A stretch of 64,000 bases of DNA from Thiobacillus sp. 65-1059 (GCA_001897675.1 MKUE01000110.1:1-64000), one strand, 5' to 3'. Positions 1-9,472 are shown, counted from the stretch's first letter. A program made the numbers and translations. The notes: generated by a model not told the origin, from the letters alone.

Positions 1-601
1 TGTCGTCGGTGTACCAGTGTTCGATGTGGCCGTCGATCGAGATGCCGTTGTCGTCCCAGAAGGCGATCAGCTTGTTCAGCTTCCAGGTGCCGGCCAGCGC
101 GCAGGCTTCGTGCGAGATACCCTCCATCATGCAGCCGTCGCCCATGAACACGTAGGTGTGGTGGTCGACGATGGCGTGGCCGGGCTTGTTGAATTCGGCG
201 GCGAGGATCTTCTCCGCCATCGCCATGCCGACGGCATTAGTGATGCCCTGACCGAGCGGGCCGGTGGTGGTCTCGACGCCGGGGGCGTAGCCGTACTCGG
301 GGTGGCCCGGGGTCTTGGAATGCAGCTGGCGGAACTGCTTCAGGTCGTCCATCGACAGGTCGTAGCCGGTCAGGTGCAGCAAGGCATAGATCAGCATCGA
401 GCCGTGGCCGTTCGACAGCACGAAGCGGTCGCGATCCGCCCACTTGGGGTTGGTCGGGTTGTGGCGCAGGTGGTGGTTCCACAGCGTTTCGGCGATTTCC
501 GCCATGCCCATGGGGGCGCCGGGATGGCCGGATTTGGCTTTTTCGACTGCATCCATCGCAAGCGCGCGGATGGCATTGGCCAGGTCGTTACGGGTTGGCA
601 T
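1..601 (-). CDS. tkt: Transketolase, N-terminal part (runs off the window)
   Basis: Thiamine-diphosphate enzyme that moves two-carbon units in the pentose phosphate and Calvin cycles. The first 200 codons are present, starting [14 protein letters not shown]. The thiamine/metal-binding stretch [13 protein letters not shown] is clear, as are SNGHGS and [12 protein letters not shown] of the active site. The gene is absent from the ORF track because its stop lies outside the window. The ATG at 601 is preceded by GAAGGGA at good spacing. In an autotroph this enzyme would serve CO2 fixation, but that role is inferred. About 235 bases separate it from the next gene upstream; I see only a small hairpin there (near 709-724). 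Confidence 0.95.
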   Translation of the reverse strand, partial: MPTRNDLANAIRALAMDAVEKAKSGHPGAPMGMAEIAETLWNHHLRHNPTNPKWADRDRFVLSNGHGSMLIYALLHLTGYDLSMDDLKQFRQLHSKTPGHPEYGYAPGVETTTGPLGQGITNAVGMAMAEKILAAEFNKPGHAIVDHHTYVFMGDGCMMEGISHEACALAGTWKLNKLIAFWDDNGISIDGHIEHWYTDD

Positions 602-835
602 TGCGTTCCCTTCAGCTAAGTAAAAACTGCCGCATTTCCATGCCCGGAAAAGCCGTGCAGCGACAGCTTGGGCAGAATATGCAAAAACCTTGATTATCCG
701 TCAGCAGGGCGGGCTTTCGCAAGCCGCGTCGAAACCGGGAAAAAGGGATTTTACGACAAGAGCTTAAACACCGAAGCTCAAGCGCTGACTCAGGGTCGTA
801 CTGTAAAAATCTTTTTATTGGTTCGATGGGGCTGC

Positions 836-1618
836 TTATGCGCCGGCGGCTTTCAACCAGTCGCGCCACAGCTCGAACAGTTCCGGACTGGCCGAAGCCA
901 CCACCGACCGCTCCCACACGTTGGCGATATCGAAGCTGCCCGACAGGCTGGCCAGCCGCCCGCCCGCCTCTTCCAGAATCAGCGCGCCGGCGGCGTAATC
1001 CCACAGCTTCTGCCCGCCGTGGACATAAACGTCGAAACGTCCGGCCGCGGTGTAGCACCAGTCCAGAGTGGATGCGCCGAAATTGCGCTGCGAGGCATAC
1101 GGCGGCCACGCCGCGAGCCGGCCGGCCAACTCGCGGTCGATGCGTTTCATTTCGACTCCGGCGAGCGCGCGCCGCAGTTCGGTGGCGGGGGTGCGCAAGG
1201 GCAGCGGGATGCCGTTGAGGTGCGCGCCGCGTCCGCGTTCGGCGGTGAACATCTCGTCGGCGACCGGATCGTACACCACGCCGAACTGACGCTCGCCCTT
1301 GTAGAGATAGGCCACCGACACGGCGAAGTAGGGCACCCCGGCGACGAAGTTGGAGGTGCCGTCGATCGGGTCGACGCACCACAGGCCGTCGCGGCCGGCC
1401 TCCCAGGCGTCGCGCTGCTGCTGCTCGGTCATTTCCTCGCCCAGCACCGGCACGTCCCTGATATGCGGCAGCGCCGCTTCCAGCGCGGCCTGCGTCGCCA
1501 CATCGGCTTCGGTGAACAGGCTGCCGTCCCGCTTGTGGCTGTGCGCCACCTTGAGGAAACGCGGCGTGACTTCGCTCTGCGCAACCCGCCTTACCAAGGC
1601 CTGGATCTGGTCAAGCAC
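836..1618 (-). CDS. Inositol-monophosphatase-family phosphatase (HisN/SuhB-like)
   Basis: Metal-dependent sugar-phosphate phosphatase of the inositol monophosphatase fold, 260 residues as called. The family motifs are all visible: GEEM, then DPIDGTSNF (metal-binding aspartates) and WDYAAG near the C-terminus. The track ORF extends far upstream, but that extension overlaps the methyltransferase. I chose the GTG at 1618, two bases after the upstream gene's stop, because no ATG exists before the conserved region. Substrate could be inositol phosphate, histidinol phosphate or PAP; sequence alone does not decide. It is the last gene of a three-gene leftward run with the methyltransferase and thioredoxin-fold genes. 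Confidence 0.85.
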   Translation of the reverse strand: MLDQIQALVRRVAQSEVTPRFLKVAHSHKRDGSLFTEADVATQAALEAALPHIRDVPVLGEEMTEQQQRDAWEAGRDGLWCVDPIDGTSNFVAGVPYFAVSVAYLYKGERQFGVVYDPVADEMFTAERGRGAHLNGIPLPLRTPATELRRALAGVEMKRIDRELAGRLAAWPPYASQRNFGASTLDWCYTAAGRFDVYVHGGQKLWDYAAGALILEEAGGRLASLSGSFDIANVWERSVVASASPELFELWRDWLKAAGA

Positions 1619-1620
1619 GA

Positions 1621-2235
1621 TCAGGTACGCAGGCAATAACAGTAAACAAATTCCTGCTCCTGTCCCGCGGGGGTGTGGTGGATTTCGGTTTCGTGCCCGA
1701 GCAGCCGGAAAGGCATGCCGAACTCGGCATGCAGCGCATCGGGGGCGTAGCGCATCACGTCGAGCCCCGAGCACTGCAACGGCCCGCCGGGGCCGAAGGC
1801 GGCGACGATGACATGCCCGCCGGGCTTCACGCTCTTCAGAACCTGCGCGACATAACGTGCGCGGTCGGCCGGATCGGTCAGGAAATGGAATACCGCGCGA
1901 TCGTGCCAGACGTCGTAGCGCGCGGCCGGCAATTCGGCCCGGGTGACGTCGCCGGCAATCCACTGCACCGGCTGCGCACGCGCACCGAGACGCGCGCGGC
2001 TGGCGGCCAGCGCCGGCTCAGCCAGATCGAGCACGGTCAGATGGCGGTAACCGGCGTCGAGCAGATCGTCCACCAGCACCGAAGCGCCGCCGCCCACATC
2101 GATGATCTCGGCATCGCGGCCCGCACAGCCCGCGATCAGGCGCAGCGATGAAGCGGCATGCAGCTGGAACCAGCTGACCTGGTCGGCCGCCTTGTTGCGG
2201 TAAACGGTTTCCCAATGCTGGCGACGGTCGACCAT
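1621..2235 (-). CDS. Class I SAM-dependent methyltransferase
   Basis: Small Rossmann-fold methyltransferase of 204 residues. The SAM-binding motif I is DVGGGASVLVDDLL, followed by an acidic residue after the second strand (VLDLAE). The region around WHDRAVFHFL matches the family's post-motif II block. It resembles the small methyltransferases annotated as TehB- or thiopurine-like, but the substrate cannot be read from the sequence. One base separates its ATG from the stop of the thioredoxin-fold gene upstream, so the two are probably co-transcribed. Confidence 0.85.
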   Translation of the reverse strand: MVDRRQHWETVYRNKAADQVSWFQLHAASSLRLIAGCAGRDAEIIDVGGGASVLVDDLLDAGYRHLTVLDLAEPALAASRARLGARAQPVQWIAGDVTRAELPAARYDVWHDRAVFHFLTDPADRARYVAQVLKSVKPGGHVIVAAFGPGGPLQCSGLDVMRYAPDALHAEFGMPFRLLGHETEIHHTPAGQEQEFVYCYCLRT

Positions 2236-2236
2236 C

Positions 2237-2794
2237 TCATTCCCCCTTCCATTTGATCGAGCAGCCCATGCTGGGAATCTGCCCGGCGGGGCCGCGCCCG
2301 GTGGCGGCGATTTCCTTCATCGCCTCGAACAGGTCGCGGCGCACGCCCTCGGGCGCGGTTTCCTTGCGCGACTCATCGAAGCGTCCGCGGTACTGCAATT
2401 CGAAATCGCGGTTGAAGCCGAAAAAGTCCGGCGTGCACACCGCCCCGTAAGCTTTCGCCACCTGCTGCGTTTCGTCGATCACGTAGGGAAAGGGGAAATC
2501 GAATTCCGCCGCCACCTTTTTCATGTTGCCGAAGGAATCCTCGGGATATTCGGCCGGGTCGTTCGACATGATGGCGATGGCGTGGATGCCGTGCTGGCGG
2601 AGCTCGGCCAGGTCGCGCACCAGCCGCGGACGGATCGCCTTCACATACGGGCAGTGGTTGCAGATGAACATCACCAGCAGGCCGTTCGGCCCCATCGCAT
2701 CGGCCAGCGTCCATACTTTTCCGTCTACGCCGGGCAGGCTGAAGCCAGGCGCTTTGCGGCCAAAATCGCACACGGGGGTGGTGAGGGAAACCAA
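2237..2794 (-). CDS. Thioredoxin-fold protein of the AhpC/TSA type
   Basis: Peroxiredoxin/thioredoxin-like protein of 185 residues with the motif CNHCPYVKA, giving a CxxC pair at the end of the first strand as in this family. VCTPDFFGF and the C-terminal SMGCSIKWK are also typical of these proteins. It probably acts as a cytoplasmic thiol-disulfide protein, with no signal peptide seen. I prefer a TTG start at 2794, preceded by GGAGA six bases upstream. The alternative ATG at 2830 has no ribosome-binding site and lies 9 bases from the divergent rsmE start. Confidence 0.8.
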   Translation of the reverse strand: MVSLTTPVCDFGRKAPGFSLPGVDGKVWTLADAMGPNGLLVMFICNHCPYVKAIRPRLVRDLAELRQHGIHAIAIMSNDPAEYPEDSFGNMKKVAAEFDFPFPYVIDETQQVAKAYGAVCTPDFFGFNRDFELQYRGRFDESRKETAPEGVRRDLFEAMKEIAATGRGPAGQIPSMGCSIKWKGE

Positions 2795-2839
2795 GATGCT
2801 CTCCGCAAGATCGCTCGACAATCCCGGCATAATACCAAT

Positions 2840-3568
2840 ATGTCCGCCCCGCGTTTCCATCTCGACCAGCCGCTCGCCCCGGGTGCCCGTTTCGGCCTGC
2901 CGCCGGGCCCCGCGCGCCATGCCGCGCGGGCGCTGCGGCTGGCGGTGGGCGATGCCGTCACCCTGTTCAACGGACAGGGCGGCGAATACGCCGCCCGCAT
3001 CGAACGCATCCAGAAAGACGAAGTCGCGGTCAGCGTCACCGGCTTTGCCGACGTCGAGCGCGAATCGCGCTTGCGCGTGATGCTGGCGCAGGGCATTTCG
3101 AGCGGCGAACGCATGGACTACACGCTGCAGAAAGCGGTGGAGCTGGGCGTGACGGCAATCCAGCCGATCGCCGCCAAGCGCAGCGTGGTCAAGCTGACGG
3201 CCGAACGCGCCGACAAGCGCGTCGCACACTGGCAGGGCGTAGTGGCCAGCGCCTGCGAACAATGCGGACGCAACCGGGTTCCGGCAGTGGCCGCGCCGCT
3301 GACGCTGGCCAACTGGCTCGGCCAGCGCACGGGCGGGCGCCTGCTGTTTTTATCGCCGTTGGCCGAGGCGCGGCTGGCCGACCTGCCGCCGCCGGCGGCG
3401 CAAGACTGCCTGGTCGCCGGCCCCGAAGGCGGGTTCGAAAGCGACGAGGTCGCCGCACTCCTGGCAGCCGGAGCGGTCGCCGTCCGCCTGGGGCCGCGCG
3501 TGCTGCGCACCGAGACGGCCGCGCTCGCCGCGCTGGCCGCGATGCAGACGCTATGGGGCGATTTCTAG
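2840..3568 (+). CDS. rsmE: 16S rRNA (uracil-1498-N3)-methyltransferase RsmE
   Basis: SPOUT-class enzyme that methylates U1498 of 16S rRNA, 242 residues, the usual length. Family features visible include GERMDYTLQKAVELGV, EQCGRNRVP and the knotted C-terminal SAM site GPEGGF followed by LGPRVLRTETA. The start is the ATG at 2840, divergent from the thioredoxin-fold gene; the track ORF begins far upstream, out of the conserved region. It is followed by a strong bidirectional terminator. Confidence 0.95.
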   Translation: MSAPRFHLDQPLAPGARFGLPPGPARHAARALRLAVGDAVTLFNGQGGEYAARIERIQKDEVAVSVTGFADVERESRLRVMLAQGISSGERMDYTLQKAVELGVTAIQPIAAKRSVVKLTAERADKRVAHWQGVVASACEQCGRNRVPAVAAPLTLANWLGQRTGGRLLFLSPLAEARLADLPPPAAQDCLVAGPEGGFESDEVAALLAAGAVAVRLGPRVLRTETAALAALAAMQTLWGDF

Positions 3569-3584
3569 GCGCGCAGCGGGCGTA

Positions 3585-3611
3585 AAAATCCGGGCCGGTT
3601 GCCCGGATTTT
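3585..3611. terminator. Bidirectional Rho-independent terminator
   Basis: An 11-bp perfect stem (AAAATCCGGGC and its complement) with a five-base loop. Because the stem ends in A4 on one side and T4 on the other, it reads as a terminator in both directions. It sits between the convergent rsmE and DsrE-like genes. Confidence 0.85.
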
Positions 3612-3631
3612 ATGCCCGGCGAGGGGGCCGA

Positions 3632-4063
3632 TCAGGGACGCAGGTAAGTGTAGCCCTGCTTCTGGCGCTGCATGATTTCCACCACGCCCGAGGAAACATA
3701 GCCCACCTTGGCATGCATATCCTCCTTGTCGAGCTTCTGATTGCGCATGGTGTTCTGGCACGCCACCACCGACACCCCGGAATCGACCGTCTCGCTGATG
3801 CGGTTGGCCACTTCGGACTCGGCTTTCAGCATGTTGATGCCGGGGCCAAACGCCACGATTTCGAGTTCGACGCTGTCCTTGCCCATGTCCTTCTGGATAT
3901 TCCTGGCGTTGTTGAGCGCCAGATTCCAGGTGGCGGGGTCGTTTTCGCTGACCTGGATCACCATTTTCGACTTGTCGGCGGCCAGAGCGGCGGCGGGCAG
4001 CGCCAGCGCGCCCATCAGCAAAGCCCCGCCCAGCAGGGCACCCAGCGTATTCATGCGTTTCAT
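3632..4063 (-). CDS. Periplasmic DsrE/DsrF-like protein
   Basis: Protein of 143 residues with a clear signal peptide (MKRMNTLGALLGGALLMGALA, then AAALA/AD). The mature part has the DsrE-like alternating fold: KMVIQVSEND, LNNARNIQKDMG, ELEIVAFGPGINML and VVACQNTM, with the single cysteine at the usual position. Proteins of this kind are common in sulfur oxidisers. A periplasmic sulfur-carrier role is possible but not shown by the sequence. It is monocistronic. Confidence 0.8.
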   Translation of the reverse strand: MKRMNTLGALLGGALLMGALALPAAALAADKSKMVIQVSENDPATWNLALNNARNIQKDMGKDSVELEIVAFGPGINMLKAESEVANRISETVDSGVSVVACQNTMRNQKLDKEDMHAKVGYVSSGVVEIMQRQKQGYTYLRP

Positions 4064-4232
4064 GTGTCGATCTCCAGCGGAAGATGGGTTGCGGTGCGAA
4101 CATGCGCCCCGTTTTCATATGACGTAAAGATTAAGCGATATATTCCGTTTATTCTCGTGGGCGTTGCCGCCCTGCGCCGCATGGAGGTTTTCTGTATCCT
4201 TCGCGTTAATCAACCCCGTTCAGGTCAAGCCG

Positions 4233-5600
4233 TTGAAAGACACCGCCGATTTCGTCCACTGGTTCCGCTCCGCCGCCCCCTACATTCACGGTTTTCGCGG
4301 CAAGACCTTCGTCATCGCCTTTGGCGGCGAACTGGTGGCGGACGGGGGTTTCGTGCAACTGGCGCATGACGTCAACCTGCTGAACAGCCTGGGCGTGCGG
4401 CTGGTGCTGATCCACGGCGTGCGGCCGCAGGTGGAAGCACGGCTGACCGAGAACGGCACTGCGATCCGCTACGTGAATGGACTGCGCGTCACCGACGACG
4501 CCGCGCTGGCTTGCGTCAAGGAGGCCGCCGGCACGGTGCGGGTGGAGATCGAGGCGCTGCTGTCGCTGGGATTGGCCAACACACCGATGGCGGGCGCCGA
4601 CATCCGGGTGGCCTCGGGCAATTTCGTCACCGCGCAGCCGCTGGGCGTGCGCGACGGCGTCGACCTGCTGCACACCGGCGAAGTGCGCAAGATCGACGCC
4701 GCCGCGATCCGGCGCCGCCTCGACCAGCACGATATCGTGCTGCTCTCCCCCATCGGCTACTCGCCGACCGGCGAAATTTTCAACCTCAGCCTGGAAGACG
4801 TGGCCACGCAAGCCGCCGTCGAACTGGCTGCGGACAAGCTGATCTTTCTGATCGACACCGAGGGAGTGCCGCAAGACGATGCCGACGCTGAAAGCCCGAA
4901 AGGACTTGCAAGGCCGCATCTGCCGGACACGGAACGGGCGATCCACAACGCCCTCACCGTGAACGAGGCGCGCCAGGTGCTGGAAAAAGCGCACGCGCTG
5001 CCGGAAGACATCACCTACTACCTGCCCTGCGCCATCGCCGCCTGCACCCAGGGCGTCAAGCGGGCACACTTCATCAGCCGCCACCGCGACGGCGCCCTGC
5101 TGTCCGAACTGTTCACCCGCGACGGCGTGGGCACGCTGATCACGCCGGCACCGCTGGAAACCCTGCGGCCCGCCACCATCGATGACGTCGGCGGCATTCT
5201 CGGCCTGCTCGAGCCGCTGGAACGCGAAGGCATCCTGGTGCGGCGTTCGCGCGAACTGCTGGAAATGGAAATCGAGCGCTTCCTGGTGCTCGAATCCGAC
5301 GGCGTCATCGCCGGCTGCGCGGCGCTTTATCCCTTCCCTGAGGAGCAGGCCGCCGAACTGGCTTGCCTGGCGGTATCCAGGGAATTTCGCGGACGCGGAT
5401 TTGGCGACCGGTTGCTGGCAGAAGCCGAGAAAAACGGCAAAAAAGCCGGCTTCGAGCGGCTTTTTGTCCTGACCACCCGCACTGAACACTGGTTCGAGGA
5501 ACGCGGCTTCATCGACAGCAGCCCCGACCATCTGCCCAAGCGCAAGCAAACGCTATACAACTACAAGCGGAAATCCAAGGTTCTGCAAAAAACCCTGTAG
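4233..5600 (+). CDS. argA: N-acetylglutamate synthase ArgA
   Basis: First enzyme of arginine biosynthesis, transferring acetyl from acetyl-CoA to glutamate. It has an N-terminal amino-acid-kinase domain (about residues 10-290; HGFRGKTFVIAFGGE, LIHGVRPQVE, LSPIGYSPTGEIFNL) and a C-terminal GNAT domain (about 310-440; CLAVSREFRGRGFGDRLL). This is the classical fused ArgA of about 440-455 residues. No ATG precedes the conserved block. I chose a TTG at 4233 behind CAGGTCAAG; another TTG at 4164 would add 23 residues. The exact start is uncertain. Confidence 0.93.
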   Translation: MKDTADFVHWFRSAAPYIHGFRGKTFVIAFGGELVADGGFVQLAHDVNLLNSLGVRLVLIHGVRPQVEARLTENGTAIRYVNGLRVTDDAALACVKEAAGTVRVEIEALLSLGLANTPMAGADIRVASGNFVTAQPLGVRDGVDLLHTGEVRKIDAAAIRRRLDQHDIVLLSPIGYSPTGEIFNLSLEDVATQAAVELAADKLIFLIDTEGVPQDDADAESPKGLARPHLPDTERAIHNALTVNEARQVLEKAHALPEDITYYLPCAIAACTQGVKRAHFISRHRDGALLSELFTRDGVGTLITPAPLETLRPATIDDVGGILGLLEPLEREGILVRRSRELLEMEIERFLVLESDGVIAGCAALYPFPEEQAAELACLAVSREFRGRGFGDRLLAEAEKNGKKAGFERLFVLTTRTEHWFEERGFIDSSPDHLPKRKQTLYNYKRKSKVLQKTL

Positions 5601-5615
5601 AAAAGGAAAGAGGCC

Positions 5616-6515
5616 TTGCGTCTATATGCCCAGCGTCCGGGATGGCCCTGCCGCGCCCGCCATGCACCGTTCCATGCCGCCGGCATGCGGTCCGGCCGTT
5701 TCAGTGGCTTCCGGATCTGGCTCGCCGCCCTGCTGCTGGCCGCTGCCGGCCACGCCGCCGCCAGCGCGGATCGGCCGCTGGTATTCGGCGTCTTTCCCAA
5801 CATGACGGCGAAGCAAACCGTCGAAATCTACCGCCCGCTCGCCAACGCGCTGGAGCGGCACCTGCAGCGCCGCATCGTCGTGTACAGCGCGCGTGACTTC
5901 AAAACCTTCGTCGAACGCACCCGCCAGGGCGAATATGACATGCTGCTGACGGCACCGCACCTGGCCTGGCTGGCACGCCAGGATGCCGGCTACCGGCCGT
6001 TGCTGAAGTACGTCCGCCCCACGCAGGGCCTGCTTGTGGTCAAAGAGGCTTCGGGATTCCAGACGCCGGATGAGCTGCGCGGCCGCACCATCGCCACCGC
6101 CGACGCCATTGCCGTGGCCGTATTGGCGGTGCAGGCGGAGTTGGCCGCCGACGGACTGCGGCACGACACCGATTACCGCACCGTGGATGCGGGCACCCAC
6201 TTCAATGCCGCGATGCAGGTGCTCAATGGGCGCGCCGACGCCGCCATGCTGGGCATGCATCCTTACTTGCTGCTGCCGCCCGAGGTGCGCCAGCAATTGC
6301 GCGTGCTCGCCAAAACCCCGCCTCTCTCAAGCCTGATGTACCTGACCCACCCGCGTCTGCGCGACCGCGAGGCGACGGCCATACGCCAGGCCTTGCTCGA
6401 TTTCGCCGCCACGCCCGAAGGGGCCGCCTTCATGCAGCACGGCGGCTACGGCGGCTTCGCCGCCGTGGATGGCAGCGAATTGCGCGCTTTCCGCCCCTAT
6501 GCCCTGCGGGCGTAG
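5616..6515 (+). CDS. PhnD-like periplasmic phosphate/phosphonate-type binding protein
   Basis: Substrate-binding protein of the PhnD/phosphite family, 299 residues from a TTG start behind AAAGGAAAGAGG. An ATG at 5685 would give a shorter protein starting right at the signal peptide (IWLAALLLAAAGHAAASA). Family blocks: VFGVFPNMTAKQTVEIYRPL, YDMLLTAPHLAWLARQ and the C-terminal LLDFAATPEGAAFM. No permease or ATPase gene is nearby. Instead the gene ends 20 bases before a membrane GGDEF-EAL protein, which suggests ligand sensing rather than transport. Confidence 0.85.
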   Translation: MRLYAQRPGWPCRARHAPFHAAGMRSGRFSGFRIWLAALLLAAAGHAAASADRPLVFGVFPNMTAKQTVEIYRPLANALERHLQRRIVVYSARDFKTFVERTRQGEYDMLLTAPHLAWLARQDAGYRPLLKYVRPTQGLLVVKEASGFQTPDELRGRTIATADAIAVAVLAVQAELAADGLRHDTDYRTVDAGTHFNAAMQVLNGRADAAMLGMHPYLLLPPEVRQQLRVLAKTPPLSSLMYLTHPRLRDREATAIRQALLDFAATPEGAAFMQHGGYGGFAAVDGSELRAFRPYALRA

Positions 6516-6535
6516 GAAATATTGCGGGCAAGCCG

Positions 6536-9334
6536 ATGAAGGCATGGTTCGGGCGGCTCTCGTTGCGCTACAAACTCACCCTCGCCGCGCTGGGGGTGGA
6601 AGCCGCGATGCTGGCCTTTCTGATCGCCAACGGCGTCCAGCTCACCCGCCAGGAGTTGCAGCAGCAGGCCGAGTACCGCGTGCGGGAAGTCGGGGAAAAC
6701 CTTGCCGCGGCCCTGCTTGCGCCTTTGTCGCACCAGGATGACGCCAGCGTGCGCGACTTCATCGAAACCCTGCAGCGCGACGATGGCCTGAAAATGATCG
6801 CGGTGCGCGACAACAACAAGCGCATCGTGCATCAGGCCGGAACCGACGGCACCGAAGCCGATTTCCGGCTGCTGCAGCCGATCGAGCTTTCCGGCCAGCG
6901 CTATGGCGAAATCGCCCTGGTCCTGTCGGGCGACTTCATTCACGAGGCGCGCAGCCGCTACGTGCGGCAAAGCCTTTCCATCGCGGCTGCGGCCTTGCTG
7001 CTGACGGGCATCCTGCTGGCCTTGTCGACCGGCGGCGTGGTGCGCCGTTTCGAAGCGCTGACCCGTGCCAGCAAGCGCATGGCGCAAGGCGACCTCGACG
7101 TCAAGCTGGCTGGCGAAGGAGCCGATGAAATCGGCCAGCTGATCGGCACGTTCAACCGCATGGCCGAATCGGTCCGCTTCAATATCGACCGCGCACGCGA
7201 AAACGAAGCCCGCTTTCATGCGATCGCCGACTACACCCACGACCTGGAATTCTGGCTGTCGCCCGAAGGCCGGCTGCTCTGGATCAACCCGTCGGTCGAG
7301 CGCATGATCGGCCACAGCGTCGCCGAATGCATGGGACAACAGATGGACTTCCCGGCCGACGTCATCCATCCGGAAGACCGTGCCGCAGCCGAATTCCAGC
7401 TGCGCCAGGCCTTGCGCGGCACCTCCGGCCAGGGCTATGCGCTACGGGTATGCCGCAAGGATGGCGGCCATTTCTGGGCGGTGGTGAACTGGCAGCCGAT
7501 TCACGATTACAGCGGCGTTTACCAGGGCATCCGCGCCAGCATCCACAGCATCGACGACCTCAAGGCGACCGAGGCCAACCTGCGCCAGGCCATCAATGAA
7601 CTGCGGATGGCGGAAAGCCTGCAGGGCAAGTATCTGGAGGAAACCGAGCAGGAACGCGCCCGCCTGGTTTCGCTGCTGTCGGCGATGAACCTCGGCATTC
7701 TGTTCGTCGCCGCCGACAACCGCGTGATCTACCACAACCCCGCGTTCAGCCGCATGTGGATGATCGGGGAAGAGACCGCCCTGATCGGCCTGCCGGTGCA
7801 CGAAGTGCTGGCCAAATCCGCCTCGGTGCTGGCGCGCCCCGATCACTTTTCGCGCCACCTGCTGTCGGTGCTGGAAACGCGCGAGCTGTCCGACAGCTAT
7901 GAAATCCAGATGACCGACGGCCGCGTCATCACCGAACTCGACTACCCGGTGCGCGACCGCGAAGGCCGCTTCATCGGCCACCTGTGGATTTACGAGGACA
8001 TCACCCGCGAACGCCAGACCGCCGAACAGCTGGTGTATCTGGCCGAACGCGACGCCCTCACCGGGCTCTACAACCGCCACCGCTTCCAGCAGGAACTGGC
8101 GCGCACCATGCTGGAAAGCGACCGCCACCACATGCAGTGCGCGGTGATGTTTTTCGACCTCGACGAATTCAAAACCATCAACGACAGCTATGGCCACCGT
8201 GCCGGCGATGCGCTGCTGATCCGGGTGGCTGGCGAAATCAGCGCCCTGGTGCGGCGCAACGAGATTCTGGCGCGGCTGGGCGGCGACGAATTCGCCATCC
8301 TGATCCCGGCGGTGGAAGGCAACGAGGCCGAGGCGCTGGCCGAGCGCGTGGTGCGCGCGGTGTCGCAGATTCCTTTCCGTTTCGACGGGCAGAACCTGCG
8401 GCTTACCACCAGCCTCGGCATTGCCTACTATCCCGAGCACGCTACCGATGCCGACGACCTGGTCGCGCGGGCCGACATCGCCATGTACCAGGCCAAGGAT
8501 GCCGGCAAGAATACCTGGCGCGTATTTCGCGCTGACCGCGAGGCCGACAGCGAAATGCGCAGCCGCCTGTCGTGGGGCGAACGCATCAGCAACGCGCTCG
8601 ACAAGGGCCTGTTCCAGTTGCATTTCCAGGGCGTCTACCGGACGGACGACGGCACGCTGTCGCACCTGGAGGCGCTGATTCGCATGGTCGACGAGCGCAA
8701 TCCCGAGCAGCTCATCATGCCGGCGCATTTCATCCAGCTGGCCGAAAAAAGCGGCCGCATCCTCGACATCGACCGCTGGGTGATCCACGAGGTGCTGCGC
8801 ACGCTGTCGCACAACCCGGGCGTTCCCGCCATCGCCATCAATCTGTCGGGACGTTCGCTGTCCGAGCCCGGCCTGCCGCAATACATCGGCGACGAGCTGC
8901 GGCTGGCCGGCGTCAACCCCGGCCGCCTGATCATCGAAATCACCGAAACCGCCGCGGTTTCCGACCTGCACGACGCCCAGCGCATGATCGAAGCGATGCG
9001 CCAGTTCGGCTGCGGCGTCAGTCTCGACGACTTCGGGGTCGGCTTCGCCTCCTTCGCCTACCTCAAGCATCTGCATGTCGACACCATCAAGATCGACGGC
9101 ATTTTCATCCGCGACCTGCCCGCCGACCCCGACAACCAGGTGTTCGTGCAGGCCATGGTCAGCGTCGCCCTCGGGCTCGGCAAGTCGGTCGTCGCGGAAT
9201 ACGTCGAGGACAGCCAGACGCTCGCCCTGCTGCGCCGGTTCGGCGTCGATCTGGTGCAGGGCTATCACCTCGACCGCCCGGTCGCCGGCCATCCGGCATT
9301 GCAGGGCGCCGCCTGCGCCGAGGCCCCGGGCTGA
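6536..9334 (+). CDS. Membrane HAMP-PAS-PAS-GGDEF-EAL cyclic-di-GMP signalling protein
   Basis: 932-residue protein predicted to make and/or break cyclic-di-GMP. Order: TM helix near residues 12-32, a periplasmic segment to about 145, second TM near 150-168, HAMP, PAS near 225-345, PAS near 375-490, GGDEF near 505-665 and EAL near 685-925. The catalytic GGDEF is intact (LGGDEFAIL). The inhibitory RxxD site upstream reads RRNE, so feedback control may be weak. The EAL part keeps EALIR, INLSG, EITET, LDDFG and KID, but AEGVE reads AEYVE. It lies 20 bases after the PhnD-like gene, so the binding protein probably docks on its periplasmic segment. Confidence 0.92.
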   Translation: MKAWFGRLSLRYKLTLAALGVEAAMLAFLIANGVQLTRQELQQQAEYRVREVGENLAAALLAPLSHQDDASVRDFIETLQRDDGLKMIAVRDNNKRIVHQAGTDGTEADFRLLQPIELSGQRYGEIALVLSGDFIHEARSRYVRQSLSIAAAALLLTGILLALSTGGVVRRFEALTRASKRMAQGDLDVKLAGEGADEIGQLIGTFNRMAESVRFNIDRARENEARFHAIADYTHDLEFWLSPEGRLLWINPSVERMIGHSVAECMGQQMDFPADVIHPEDRAAAEFQLRQALRGTSGQGYALRVCRKDGGHFWAVVNWQPIHDYSGVYQGIRASIHSIDDLKATEANLRQAINELRMAESLQGKYLEETEQERARLVSLLSAMNLGILFVAADNRVIYHNPAFSRMWMIGEETALIGLPVHEVLAKSASVLARPDHFSRHLLSVLETRELSDSYEIQMTDGRVITELDYPVRDREGRFIGHLWIYEDITRERQTAEQLVYLAERDALTGLYNRHRFQQELARTMLESDRHHMQCAVMFFDLDEFKTINDSYGHRAGDALLIRVAGEISALVRRNEILARLGGDEFAILIPAVEGNEAEALAERVVRAVSQIPFRFDGQNLRLTTSLGIAYYPEHATDADDLVARADIAMYQAKDAGKNTWRVFRADREADSEMRSRLSWGERISNALDKGLFQLHFQGVYRTDDGTLSHLEALIRMVDERNPEQLIMPAHFIQLAEKSGRILDIDRWVIHEVLRTLSHNPGVPAIAINLSGRSLSEPGLPQYIGDELRLAGVNPGRLIIEITETAAVSDLHDAQRMIEAMRQFGCGVSLDDFGVGFASFAYLKHLHVDTIKIDGIFIRDLPADPDNQVFVQAMVSVALGLGKSVVAEYVEDSQTLALLRRFGVDLVQGYHLDRPVAGHPALQGAACAEAPG

Positions 9335-9402
9335 CGGCGCTTATGCGTTGACTTTCCCAGGGAGCCGCGCCATTCCGGCGCGCCCCCGCCCGCCTTTCCA
9401 TC

Positions 9403-9448
9403 CCACGTCCACTTTCGTGGTGGACAGGGCCTCCCTGGCGTCTATATC
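9403..9448 (+). promoter_or_regulatory. Predicted promoter with interlaced inverted repeats before the Cyc2-like gene
   Basis: TGGACA-N16-TATATC (9421-9448) matches a sigma-70 promoter in 9 of 12 positions. Two interlaced inverted repeats, CCACG-N8-CGTGG and GTCCAC-N7-GTGGAC (9403-9425), run into the -35 box and look like an operator. A ribosome-binding site AGGAG follows before the ATG at 9473. Read by eye; no start site is known. Confidence 0.45.
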
Positions 9449-9472
9449 TAACAAGTCGACCAGGAGAAACCC

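Noticed and set aside
2237-3262. 341-codon version of the thioredoxin-fold gene
   Set aside because: The extension overlaps rsmE antisense; a TTG start with a ribosome-binding site fits the family length.
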